Source: a bacterium
GTDB taxonomy: Bacteria; UBP14; UBA6098; JAFGQG01
Length of the DNA stretch: 64,000 bases
Reading direction: 5' to 3'
NCBI GenBank assembly: GCA_016935765.1
Contig: JAFGQG010000175.1
Coordinates: 1 to 64,000 of the forward strand
Shown: positions 43,295 to 51,974 of the stretch, in pieces
How the letters are laid out: the number at the start of each line of letters is the position of its first letter
Numbering within the stretch: position 1 is the first letter of the stretch
The notes under the pieces: model-generated
The model's input: the letters and a program-made list of their open reading frames with translations, nothing else
Told to the model about the DNA's origin: nothing
The model's database searches: none
Translations under genes and position numbers: made by a program

Positions 43295-45202
43295 ATGCCG
43301 ATAAAACCTAATAAAGATTCGGAAAACCAGGGTAAAAAACCCATCAAATCCGCTCGAAAAGTGAGAGGGGAGAATCCTGATAATAATGACAGCAGACTTA
43401 AAGCGCTGGTTAAAGCTTCGGTATTTGCTATAATTGCGGATATCTTTTTAATAGCACTCAAATACATCCTGTCGCGGTTCACCGGAAGCGAAGTAATATT
43501 GGCAGATTCCATTCACTCGATGGGGGATTTGGGCATAAGTCTGATGGTTTTGCTCTCCATAGTTATTAACAGCCGTTTTTCCAAAAACGTGATTGCAAAG
43601 CAGGCTGAGAGAATTGCAGCTTTGATAATATCCTTCGCGCTTATTTGGGCAAGCTACAGGGTGATCTTCAAATTCATCTTTCAAAGCAGTGGCGAGAGAA
43701 TTATACAGACCGGGTTCCCCTTAATAGTAGCGTTGGTTGGAATAGTGATAACCATTATAGTGACTTTCCTGATGTCAAATTACAAGCGGAATATCGGGAA
43801 AAAACATGATTCAGTTGCTTTTGAAGCTGAGGGGATACATACTTTCGCGGATTTCCTGACCTCTTTAGGTGCCTGGGTGACTATTTTCCTGCTTTACTTC
43901 GGTCTCAACATCGAAAAGTTCACCTCGTTCATTATCGGGTTGGCTGTCCTGCGCATCGGTATAATGCTTTTCATACGGTCTTTCGGTCTATTCGTTTCAA
44001 TTCTGAAGTTAATCTACCAGGGTATAAGTTTTGTATGGATCAGGATCACTCCCCAAAAATTCAGGGCGTGGTTGAAAAAGCAGTTTGTATTGATTGGCGC
44101 AGAACTCAAGCCTTATTTAGCCCCACTGAAACTTAGCGTTTTTTTCGCAGCGATAGGGAAGTGGATCGCAAAACAATATACTTCCGCTGTGAACTTCCTG
44201 AGCAAGCTGGCGATTTTTAACGAGAACTGGCTGAAGCTGCATTTTCCCAGGCTTATCTGGGTGGTTTTATGTATAATACTCGTATTATACCTTGGCACCG
44301 GGTTATATACTCTTGAGCCTCACCAGAGCGGGATCGAATTGCTGTTAGGGCGCGTAATAGCGGTGAGGCAGCCGGGACTGCATATCCATTTCCCGGAACC
44401 GTTTGGCGGAGTACTGAAGATCAACACGGGAATGGAGCACCGCCTGGAAGTAGGTTTCCGTACAAGCCTGGACACGAATGTGGAAGAACCAGAAGCCTAT
44501 TTATGGGAATCCACACATATAAGTGGCAGGTATCAGAAGATTACTACAGAAGCGATAACTCTCACTGGCGATGAGAACCTGCTGGATGGCAATTTCCTAT
44601 GCTACTACATGATAAAAGACCCTATAAAATTTGCTCTCAATACTGCTCAACCGGAGGAGATAATTCGAAGCTTGTTGTGCCACCATAGTCACAAGTTACT
44701 CGGAATGTATCACCTGGACAGCATATTAACCAGCAGCCGTCTCGATATTCAGGAGCAGCTAACTCAAAAAATGAAGGCAGCGGTGAGCGCTCTACCATTG
44801 GGAGTTGAAATAACGAGGGTTTACATGCGCGAGACACACCCTCCGATTTATGTGGTTCCAAAGTACCGGGCGGTTTCATCAGCTCGGGAGGAGAAGGACG
44901 AGATAATCCACATCGCCAGTGGATATGCCAATGACCACATACCCAGGGCAAAGGGTGAAGCCAGTTCCCTGCTCCTTGAAGCGCGCGCTTACGCCCTTGA
45001 AGAAAGTTTGAAAGCCCATTCAAATACTCTGAGTTTTAAATTACGGCAACAAAATTTTAGTAAATATCAGAACGCTACACAGATCCGGCTGAGGTGGGAA
45101 AAATTGGAGACTCTCCTTGCTGACCGGGAATTGATTATTCTACCCTCAGAAGCCAGGAAACGTGTATTTCCATCAAACCAGGGAAGGTATATTTATGAAT
45201 AA
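43295..45202 (+). CDS. Fusion of a cation-diffusion-facilitator domain with an HflK-type SPFH domain
   Basis: 635 residues. Residues about 35-235 are a CDF transporter: six hydrophobic helices with the metal-site motif H-x-x-x-D in helix 2 (ADSIHSMGD, H74/D78) and again in helix 5 (GIHTFADFL, H182/D186). A linker of about 80 amphipathic residues leads to a seventh membrane helix (about 320-336, VVLCIILVLYLGTGLY) and an SPFH/band-7 domain with the HflK signatures EPHQSGIELLLGR, QPGLHIHFPEPF, TGDENLLDGNF and AREEKDEIIHIASGYAND. CDF proteins export Zn, Fe or Mn; HflK with HflC forms a cage around FtsH. The next gene, HflC, overlaps by 8 bases. I know of no common fusion of this kind; the frame is continuous with no sign of an artefact. 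Confidence 0.85.
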   Translation: MPIKPNKDSENQGKKPIKSARKVRGENPDNNDSRLKALVKASVFAIIADIFLIALKYILSRFTGSEVILADSIHSMGDLGISLMVLLSIVINSRFSKNVIAKQAERIAALIISFALIWASYRVIFKFIFQSSGERIIQTGFPLIVALVGIVITIIVTFLMSNYKRNIGKKHDSVAFEAEGIHTFADFLTSLGAWVTIFLLYFGLNIEKFTSFIIGLAVLRIGIMLFIRSFGLFVSILKLIYQGISFVWIRITPQKFRAWLKKQFVLIGAELKPYLAPLKLSVFFAAIGKWIAKQYTSAVNFLSKLAIFNENWLKLHFPRLIWVVLCIILVLYLGTGLYTLEPHQSGIELLLGRVIAVRQPGLHIHFPEPFGGVLKINTGMEHRLEVGFRTSLDTNVEEPEAYLWESTHISGRYQKITTEAITLTGDENLLDGNFLCYYMIKDPIKFALNTAQPEEIIRSLLCHHSHKLLGMYHLDSILTSSRLDIQEQLTQKMKAAVSALPLGVEITRVYMRETHPPIYVVPKYRAVSSAREEKDEIIHIASGYANDHIPRAKGEASSLLLEARAYALEESLKAHSNTLSFKLRQQNFSKYQNATQIRLRWEKLETLLADRELIILPSEARKRVFPSNQGRYIYE

Positions 45203-46085
45203 ACCTAAAATCAGAAGGATAATAATTTTATTCTGCGTCATCGCTGCTCTCAGCCTGTTCTATTTATTTTTCACAACGGTTGTTTACGAGGGTGAGATGG
45301 CAGTTGTGACCCGCTTTGGCAAACCTGTGCGCGTACTTGACAAGCCCGGATTCTACCTGCGCTTGCCGTTTCCGTTGAACCATATCGGGCGTATCGACAG
45401 CCGCTTGACCATGCTCGAGCCCAGACCTTCAGAGTATCTGACCGCCGATAAAAAGAACCTTATTCTTGAGAGTTCTATATGCTATAGAATTTCCGAACCA
45501 ATTGTCTTCCTGAAGACGGTAATCGACCAGGAGGGATTGAATATAAGGCTGACCGACCTGCTGTCATCTCATACCGGCTTGCTGCTATCCATACATGAAT
45601 TAAGCGAGATAATAAATGTCGAGGCTGCCAAACTCAAGTTCCAGGAGTTGAACGATAAGCTTACCGAATTGATCAGGAAGGACGCCAGTTCGTTCGGGAT
45701 ATCCGTCGAGCAGGTTTTTGTGAAGAGAGTGATGTTGCCGGACGACAACAAACGCGCGGTTTATAAAAGAATGAGCGCTGAGAGGGAACGGATTGCCAAG
45801 AAGTACCTGGCGGAAGGAGAGGAAAAAGCGCTCGAAATACGGGCTGAGGCAGATAAAGAGTACCGGCGAATACTCGCTGAAGCGCAAAGTGAAGCTACGA
45901 TAAAGCGCGGTAAAGCTGATGCCGAAGCGATGGAGATCTACGGCGAAGCATACAGCAAGAACACCCAATTCTATAACTATATACGTACACTTGAAGCTTA
46001 CGAGGATATTTTCGGAGAAAAGACCACAATAATCCTGGATGAGAACTCGAAGTTGCTGAAGATATTTTTCTCCGGCGGGAATTAA
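45195..46085 (+). CDS. hflC: HflC-like SPFH domain protein
   Basis: 296 residues from the ATG at 45195, with GGGAAGG 8 bases upstream; the frame is open 33 bases earlier but inside the preceding gene. One N-terminal membrane helix (IIILFCVIAALSLFYLFF) is followed by the band-7 domain: VYEGEMAVVTRFGKPVRV, KPGFYLRLPFPLNHI, TADKKNLILESSICYRI. A long coiled-coil tail follows with ERERIAKKYLAEGEEKALEI and AEADKEYRRILAEA, the AEGEE/RAEAD pattern of HflC. HflC pairs with HflK as a periplasmic cage modulating the FtsH membrane protease. It overlaps the CDF-HflK fusion by 8 bases and is 1 base from the next SPFH gene, so all three must be co-translated. Confidence 0.88.
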   Translation: MNKPKIRRIIILFCVIAALSLFYLFFTTVVYEGEMAVVTRFGKPVRVLDKPGFYLRLPFPLNHIGRIDSRLTMLEPRPSEYLTADKKNLILESSICYRISEPIVFLKTVIDQEGLNIRLTDLLSSHTGLLLSIHELSEIINVEAAKLKFQELNDKLTELIRKDASSFGISVEQVFVKRVMLPDDNKRAVYKRMSAERERIAKKYLAEGEEKALEIRAEADKEYRRILAEAQSEATIKRGKADAEAMEIYGEAYSKNTQFYNYIRTLEAYEDIFGEKTTIILDENSKLLKIFFSGGN

Positions 46086-46086
46086 T

Positions 46087-46986
46087 ATGAAACGAAAAGG
46101 GAAAATATTTACCTGGCTTATAGTCATTACCGTATTACTGGCTGGATATTTCGGGACCGGTTTTTACAGCCTGAAAAGCGGACAGCACGCGCTGGTGCTC
46201 CGGTTTGGAAAATATGTTAGAACCGACAAGACACCCGGAGTGCATTTACGGCTGCCTATTCCTTTCGAAAAACAGATCGAATATAACGTTAACAAGGTAC
46301 AAACAGTCGCTATTCCAGTTGATGAAAAGGAAGACATCGAAAGAATGACCGGGGACGCGAACCTCATAATGGTTTCAGCGGTTATAACATATGAAGTGAA
46401 AGACCTGAAATATTTTCTGTTCAATGCTCGGGATCAAGCGAGTATGATCCACGCAATAACTCAGCAGAGTCTGACCAGGCAGCTCGTGGAGATGAACGTT
46501 GACGACGTAATGACCACGGGCAAATCCAACATGAGGGTGCTATTGAAGGCGAATATACAGGAAAAATTGGATTCGTTAAGGTCCGGAGTGTGGATTAAAT
46601 CGGTGGAGTTAACTGATATCGCTCCGCCTCCGGAAGTGGAGACCGCGTTCAACAAGGTTTCTGATGCCCGGGTGGAGAAGCAGGAGATCATCAAGAGCGC
46701 TGAGGGTTATGCTAACGCCGTGGTACCCAACGCGAGGGGTCAGGGTTCTGCGCTAATCTCGGGTGCTGAGGGGTATGCAGAGGAACGTTTGAACGAGGCG
46801 CGGGGTAAGGTAAAAGCATTTCAGGATATCTACACTGAATATCTCAAAAACCCTTCAATAACCTTGAAGCAAAGATATCTGAATACCCTTGAAGTGATTA
46901 TGAACAAATGCGATATCACGGTTGATTCTGACCCTGGAAACAGTATCTATTATCTGGGCAAGGAACCAAAAGGCGAAAGCAAATAA
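46087..46986 (+). CDS. hflK: HflK-like SPFH domain protein (second HflK type)
   Basis: 299 residues starting 1 base after the HflC stop. One membrane helix (IFTWLIVITVLLAGYFGTG), then the band-7 domain: LKSGQHALVLRFGKYVRTD, TPGVHLRLPIPFEKQ, MTGDANLIMVSAVITYEV. The HflK-type tail follows: VSDARVEKQEIIKSAEGYAN with VVPNARGQGSALI. It resembles the C-terminal half of the CDF fusion protein more than HflC, so the operon encodes two HflK-type subunits and one HflC. Most bacteria have one of each. The final 20 residues are hydrophilic. A promoter for the next transcription unit begins 18 bases after its stop. Confidence 0.85.
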   Translation: MKRKGKIFTWLIVITVLLAGYFGTGFYSLKSGQHALVLRFGKYVRTDKTPGVHLRLPIPFEKQIEYNVNKVQTVAIPVDEKEDIERMTGDANLIMVSAVITYEVKDLKYFLFNARDQASMIHAITQQSLTRQLVEMNVDDVMTTGKSNMRVLLKANIQEKLDSLRSGVWIKSVELTDIAPPPEVETAFNKVSDARVEKQEIIKSAEGYANAVVPNARGQGSALISGAEGYAEERLNEARGKVKAFQDIYTEYLKNPSITLKQRYLNTLEVIMNKCDITVDSDPGNSIYYLGKEPKGESK

Positions 46987-47004
46987 CCCAGCACAATAAA
47001 ACTC

Positions 47005-47032
47005 TTGACAATTATTCTATTTTATGTATATT
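47005..47032 (+). promoter_or_regulatory. Promoter of the secretin-N-like / caspase-like gene pair
   Basis: TTGACA (47005-47010), 16-base spacer, TATATT (47027-47032), about 77 bases upstream of the ATG at 47109. It shows that the following genes have their own start separate from the SPFH operon. Confidence 0.65.
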
Positions 47033-47108
47033 GAATTTTGATTGATTTGTTCAGGTGTTTCTTGTAAAAATAACTATAAAAAACCAACATCACACAAGGA
47101 AGGAAAAT

Positions 47109-48062
47109 ATGAAAATTCGTACACTTAAAATCTGTATATCAGTAATAATGCTGCTTTTGTTTGCAGGTGGTGTACTATCATTCCAGGGAGAATATCGTGA
47201 CATCCCGCTGAATGAATTACTTGAACAAATAGCTGCAGAAGGTGGGTATATTGTAGATGTTCCCTCCGAAGCTGACTGGCTTGCATCATTTGATACGGGA
47301 ACAAAGGATGTTCCTGCCTGGAAAGCGCTGCATATTGTTGCTGCCGCTTATGGTTTAACCCTCGTTGAGACAGATAAAGACCATTTCCGGACCGAAATTA
47401 TCGGGAATATCACCGGCGATCCTGCGGTATATAGAACGACCGGGATGCAGCCCGTGTCTGGCGGTGATATTAAGAAAGGGATAGTCTGGGCTTACGGGAA
47501 GAAGGTGGAGCCTCCATACTCGATAGAAGTGACCAGTGATGAAGTTACGCTTTGCGGAGTTACGATCTACCCGACGCCGGTGAGGGAGTCTCCCGTTCCA
47601 CCAATGACCGCGGATATTCTCGAAGAGCACGATCTTTCGGGCCGGATAATAGACATCGGGAACGAACAGGGTTTGGAGAAAGCTGCGGAATTCGCGCTTC
47701 AAAGTTCACTGGTTGATGAAGCAGTAGTCATCGAAGACGCTATAGAAATAACATACACGGATGGCGAGGAGGAACTACTTTATTTTGGTGAGATGAAACA
47801 CGGAACGGGGGAACGAACAATTTCGGAAGAAAACCTGTCCATGTTCGCTGATGCGGTAAAGGAAATACTTGAGGATGAAGGGATGGTAGCGTTCGGTTAT
47901 AATTACTATCGTTCCTATCCTTCGAAGGATTATGGTCAGGATGTGGACAAGAGAATTCTGGACGCGCTTTCTTCCGGAGGCAGGTTGAGGGATAAGTATT
48001 CGCGAATATTCGGAGCAACCTGGGAAAAAGATTTCACTCTAGAAATTATTCACAATAATTAA
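47109..48062 (+). CDS. Exported protein with a secretin-N/STN-like domain
   Basis: 317 residues from the ATG at 47109, preceded by AGGAAGGA; the longer frame from 47055 has no ribosome binding site. After the signal peptide (ending GGVLSFQ) residues about 24-90 resemble the STN/secretin N0 domain: EYRDIPLNELLEQIAAEGGY, VPAWKALHIVAAAYGLTLVE. This is the small domain at the periplasmic face of secretins and TonB receptors. There is no secretin pore or barrel after it. The remainder is mixed alpha/beta without a recognised family. A large secreted protein gene follows 11 bases after its stop, so the two are probably co-expressed. It may bind a peptide or polymer in the periplasm (inference). Confidence 0.55.
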   Translation: MKIRTLKICISVIMLLLFAGGVLSFQGEYRDIPLNELLEQIAAEGGYIVDVPSEADWLASFDTGTKDVPAWKALHIVAAAYGLTLVETDKDHFRTEIIGNITGDPAVYRTTGMQPVSGGDIKKGIVWAYGKKVEPPYSIEVTSDEVTLCGVTIYPTPVRESPVPPMTADILEEHDLSGRIIDIGNEQGLEKAAEFALQSSLVDEAVVIEDAIEITYTDGEEELLYFGEMKHGTGERTISEENLSMFADAVKEILEDEGMVAFGYNYYRSYPSKDYGQDVDKRILDALSSGGRLRDKYSRIFGATWEKDFTLEIIHNN

Positions 48063-48073
48063 AAGAGGCAATA

Positions 48074-51000
48074 ATGAAAAAAGCACTAATATTTTTGTTT
48101 ATTTTTACCACTGCGTTTCGGGTTTTTGGAGTGAACGAAACCCCCGGTGAGAATTACCGTCCGAAAACCTTCGCGGAAGCCGATCTTGCTCGATGGGATT
48201 TCAGCGACGCGGATGAAAAAGTTTGGTTGAAATACGTTGTTGGCCATCAACATTACCGTATGGGAACGAAGATAATTGACGGCGCTAAGGATTGCAGCGA
48301 AGGTGGTGCAGGAATTTGGAAACTTTTCGAGTTCATTTCCGCCAATGCTTATGATGTGATTCTGATAGCCAGTCACGGTTTAAGTACTACTGAACTGGTA
48401 GCAGTTTATCTCGATACTACAGCAGCGTGCAGAACGGTGCGCGATAGCCTATATACCAGGTATAACACGACCTTTCCCGGATGTTTGAGAAAAGTACGGT
48501 TCACCAGCAAACGGTATGGGCTGCTTGTCAATCAGCAGTTTTTTAGAAATTACTTCATGACGCCAGATGCTTTTTTCTGGGGTCTATTTTGTTATTCATC
48601 AAAGTTTTCAATGACAGGCACTGCTGAAGCAAGGGAGTATATTGGATATAACAATGCGGTTTATGTCAATAATGGTACTCATGACCAGGAATATGTTTTA
48701 AACCGTATGGATGGTCAGCAGGGGCAGGATAAGCGACCGTTGAAGATTGCTCTTCAGGGGTACACTACCGGAAGTCCTACGACACCGCGCGATGCTTTCA
48801 TAGTGCATAAAGGACCCGGCAATACAGTTCTATCTCCGTCAGTTCTGGAAAATGAACCACAGGGGATTGTTTGCGTACGAACACCGGGGCACGTGAAATT
48901 CGATTGTATCATGGACACGAGAATGCCTCCCGATATTGTGATTCGCGCTGAAGGCGGCGGTCACCTTGAAAAGCGTAAATGGGTCGGTAACGATAAGATC
49001 GAGTATGAAGTTGTTCCTGATGTTCCTCCACCTTTCGTGATTAAATATATAGTAAATTCTATCTATGCTGTTTCACGGGATAATTGGTCGGACCTGGACG
49101 GCAATCTCAATCCGGCAGGATCCAACGCTCGCGGTCCCAATTGGGATGACTTCGTTTGGTACACATATTGCCCAATCATTCCTTGGGTGCCAGTAGTTAC
49201 ACCTCCGGATACTTTCTGGATCGATAATCCGGATTCCTTCACGGATATCCCCGTGGATATTCTTAATCCCACGGATTCTGTAATTACGATTAAAATCACC
49301 TGGACAGATTCGCTCGTATGGATGCCGATAGAAACATTGGATTTAGAAATCCCACCTGAAACGGACACCTTGATACCCATAAAAATTGACTGGCCAGGAT
49401 GGGTGTTGGATTGGAATCATATCTGGTTCAAGCTTTGGACCATAGACTGGATCCTTCTTGATGAAGGTGAGACATGGGCAACCCCGATTTCGCCCATCAG
49501 GATAAGGCCTTTTGACCCACCGCCATACCTCTGGGTCGATAGCTTCTTCGATGTGTTCGTTGAAGTTCATCCTGCTTATGATGGTCCTGATATTCCGGTC
49601 GAAGGAATGCCTTGGTTCGAAAATCCTACCTGGCCGGATGCCGTTGTAATACCTCCAGGTTTCAACCCGGTTCCCGATACCGGAAGGTCCTTCCGAATAT
49701 CCTTCCCGGCAATCGGGGGTATAGACTTTCCCGCTGAATCGTTCTTTGATGTGTTCTTTGAGATCCTCCCGGGATTTCCATACCACGGAACTCATCTCGG
49801 GAAATTCAATACTAAAGTTGGTCCCCCGATACAGATACTGGACGACATCCCCAGGGATTACTATCCAATCGAACCTGAAATGATCAATTTAGACCTCATT
49901 TCTTCAGAGCCAATTACTGTGGTCGCGCGCGTTAACGATACGCAAGCATGGACTACCCTGCTCGGAGATACTCTATTCGGCTTAACACCTTATGAACCAT
50001 ACACTATAAACATCGAAGTGGTCGCGGGACCTGTCGGTTTTGAGGCTTTCGATGATGATATTCTCGGTTCAAGTCGAGTTACTGTAAGTCTTGAAGATGT
50101 TGAGGGGCACGATTTCTATGTAGAAAGAGAATTTACGTTTAACTGCCTCAATCCGCTTGTACTTCAGCCCGTTTGTGATACTTACGACCATCGTGCGCCG
50201 GCAGGGAGTACCGTGGACCTGGAATGGATGCTGACTAACCGTTCGGGTATAGACCGAGTGTTCCAGGTAAATGTGTTCGATTTAATGGGTTGGCCGATTG
50301 TATTCCCTGAGGATCCTTTCACACTCGCTCCCGCGGAATCATCGTATATTGTGGTAGTCGTTAATGTGCCAGATGGACCCGTAGGTTTAATAAACGAGGT
50401 TACACTTTACGCAGATGACGTCGAAGAATGGAGAATAAGCCGCCAGCACACTTTCAGCTTAAGAAGGTCTTCGGTTGTCCTCGTTGACCTCGAGGGATTA
50501 AGATATTATTTCAGCAGACCCGGGCATCTATTGTCGTTTAGTGTTAGCCTGAGGAATGAACTTTCATCTCCGGCTATGGTAAATATGGAAGGTCACGGAG
50601 AACTTGGCACAGTTGTGGATTTCGATCCCGCTTCATTCATGGTATTCAGTGGAGATCCTGTTGATGTTACAGTTAACGCACTCTTCGATGCTGACTTGCC
50701 TGTGGGAATTATATCAAAGCTGACCCTTATAGCTAATGCAACCGATGCAACCTTATCATTGCCTGCAGCGGATACGATGTTTGTCGGAGTTTATATGGAA
50801 CCGGATGTCGGAATCGGTGAAAAACCTGGCATCCCGAAAAGCTTCGCATTGATGGACGCAGTGCCTAATCCATTTAATTCAAGCGTGATGATAGAATTCG
50901 ATGTACCGCGAGCAGAGAAAATTACTATCGATATTTTCGATCATCTCGGCGAAAAGGTTGCCACTCTTGTGGATGGTAAACATTCTGCCGGAAGCTACAA

Positions 51001-51115
51001 AGCTGTCTGGAATGCTGAGAATAGTCTTCATGAAACTGTGTCTTCGGGAATCTACATGTATCAAATGAGAGCTGGGAATTTTAAGGATACTAAGACGATG
51101 GTTTTTATTAAATAG
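48074..51115 (+). CDS. Secreted protein with a possible caspase/gingipain-like head and sorting module
   Basis: 1013 residues; GAGG 7 bases upstream, signal peptide ending near RVFGVN. Residues about 45-240 contain YDVILIASHGLST (H101) and, 72 residues later, FFWGLFCYSSKF (C173) followed by TAEAREYIGYNNAVYVNNG. A His-Gly after a hydrophobic strand and a Cys after the next is the dyad layout of clan CD cysteine peptidases (caspases, gingipains, CHAT). The rest of the fold could not be verified, so this is a lead only. The middle (about 350-900) is Ig-like beta repeats including WIDNPDSFTDIPVDILNP and IDRVFQVNVFDLMGWP; the end is a sorting module (AVPNPFNSSV, SSGIYMYQM). Gingipains are T9SS cargo in Bacteroidetes, which suits the context. 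Confidence 0.6.
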   Translation: MKKALIFLFIFTTAFRVFGVNETPGENYRPKTFAEADLARWDFSDADEKVWLKYVVGHQHYRMGTKIIDGAKDCSEGGAGIWKLFEFISANAYDVILIASHGLSTTELVAVYLDTTAACRTVRDSLYTRYNTTFPGCLRKVRFTSKRYGLLVNQQFFRNYFMTPDAFFWGLFCYSSKFSMTGTAEAREYIGYNNAVYVNNGTHDQEYVLNRMDGQQGQDKRPLKIALQGYTTGSPTTPRDAFIVHKGPGNTVLSPSVLENEPQGIVCVRTPGHVKFDCIMDTRMPPDIVIRAEGGGHLEKRKWVGNDKIEYEVVPDVPPPFVIKYIVNSIYAVSRDNWSDLDGNLNPAGSNARGPNWDDFVWYTYCPIIPWVPVVTPPDTFWIDNPDSFTDIPVDILNPTDSVITIKITWTDSLVWMPIETLDLEIPPETDTLIPIKIDWPGWVLDWNHIWFKLWTIDWILLDEGETWATPISPIRIRPFDPPPYLWVDSFFDVFVEVHPAYDGPDIPVEGMPWFENPTWPDAVVIPPGFNPVPDTGRSFRISFPAIGGIDFPAESFFDVFFEILPGFPYHGTHLGKFNTKVGPPIQILDDIPRDYYPIEPEMINLDLISSEPITVVARVNDTQAWTTLLGDTLFGLTPYEPYTINIEVVAGPVGFEAFDDDILGSSRVTVSLEDVEGHDFYVEREFTFNCLNPLVLQPVCDTYDHRAPAGSTVDLEWMLTNRSGIDRVFQVNVFDLMGWPIVFPEDPFTLAPAESSYIVVVVNVPDGPVGLINEVTLYADDVEEWRISRQHTFSLRRSSVVLVDLEGLRYYFSRPGHLLSFSVSLRNELSSPAMVNMEGHGELGTVVDFDPASFMVFSGDPVDVTVNALFDADLPVGIISKLTLIANATDATLSLPAADTMFVGVYMEPDVGIGEKPGIPKSFALMDAVPNPFNSSVMIEFDVPRAEKITIDIFDHLGEKVATLVDGKHSAGSYKAVWNAENSLHETVSSGIYMYQMRAGNFKDTKTMVFIK

Positions 51116-51296
51116 GGTGTGACTGGAAAGCCCAGGATACCGGCGTAAGTAAAATACTTAAATTACTGAGAAACTCACGCGCGGGATTTGTCATGTTAGG
51201 ATTGAAGGCAAGAGGTAGAGCTTGCTTCCCTTTGATAAATCATTTTACCACGGGTTCAAAGGATGAATTCTGTATCTTATTTGAAAAACATTTAAC

Positions 51297-51324
51297 TTGC
51301 GCTAATATGCTTTTTTTATATTAT
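51297..51324 (+). promoter_or_regulatory. Probable promoter of the small secreted protein at 51372
   Basis: TTGCGC (51297-51302), 16-base spacer, TATTAT (51319-51324), 48 bases upstream of the ATG. The bases around the -35 (TTTAACTTGC) recur at 52931 upstream of relBE. The rest of the gap 51116-51371 holds nothing recognisable. Confidence 0.4.
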
Positions 51325-51371
51325 TGATAAAAAATATTTTAATGTGAAAAATTTCAGAAAGGAGTTGATTT

Positions 51372-51851
51372 ATGAAGATCTTCAAAGCCTTAGTGATTAC
51401 GATATTTGTTTTGGTGGGTTTAGTTTCAGTTGCATATAGCCAGTTCGGCTCATATTATATCCATACGATGGGAACCGGCGAGATTACCGAGGGAAAAGGC
51501 GCAGTCAAGCCTGAAGGTTTGCCGGAAGAGTACAAGGTTATCCTGACACCGCTTGGTGAATGCGGTCAGCTTTATATTGCTGAGAAATCAAACGAGGGAT
51601 TCGTGGTTGGTGAAAATTATACAGGGGATAAAGGTTCGACGGTACAGTTCGATTATTTCATTGTTGTGGAACGGGCACACCGAAGCACTATGGATAACAC
51701 TAAGCTCGAAGAGATGAGACAAAAGTTCGAGGAAATGAACTCAGAGAAACAAGAATTGATGCAGCAGAAAATGGAGAAACTCAAGCAGGACAGCAACGAT
51801 AGCGAGCAGGAAAGTGAAACGGGAGAAACTGGTACACCAACAGGTAATTAA
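51372..51851 (+). CDS. Small secreted protein with a TPLGECGQLYIAEK domain
   Basis: 159 residues with AAAGGAG 8 bases upstream and a signal peptide ending VAYSQF. Residues about 45-100 contain VILTPLGECGQLYIAEKSNE with GFVVGE and VQFDYFIVVERA, a small beta domain that I associate with the ends of tail-fibre-like or T9SS-secreted proteins in FCB bacteria; here it stands alone. The last 50 residues are a charged helix (KLEEMRQKFEEMNSEKQELM) ending in a low-complexity Glu/Ser/Thr/Gly tail. Function unknown. The promoter at 51297 indicates a single-gene unit. Confidence 0.65.
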   Translation: MKIFKALVITIFVLVGLVSVAYSQFGSYYIHTMGTGEITEGKGAVKPEGLPEEYKVILTPLGECGQLYIAEKSNEGFVVGENYTGDKGSTVQFDYFIVVERAHRSTMDNTKLEEMRQKFEEMNSEKQELMQQKMEKLKQDSNDSEQESETGETGTPTGN

Positions 51852-51974
51852 CAGGTTGGTTTTGAATTTGCGGTCTTTTATCTTGCTATTGTTATTTTAC
51901 CTTCTAAATTAATGATAGTAACCGAAGGTAAGGATAGTGAATTAGTATCTTTTTAATTTGCTTATAATAGTCTT

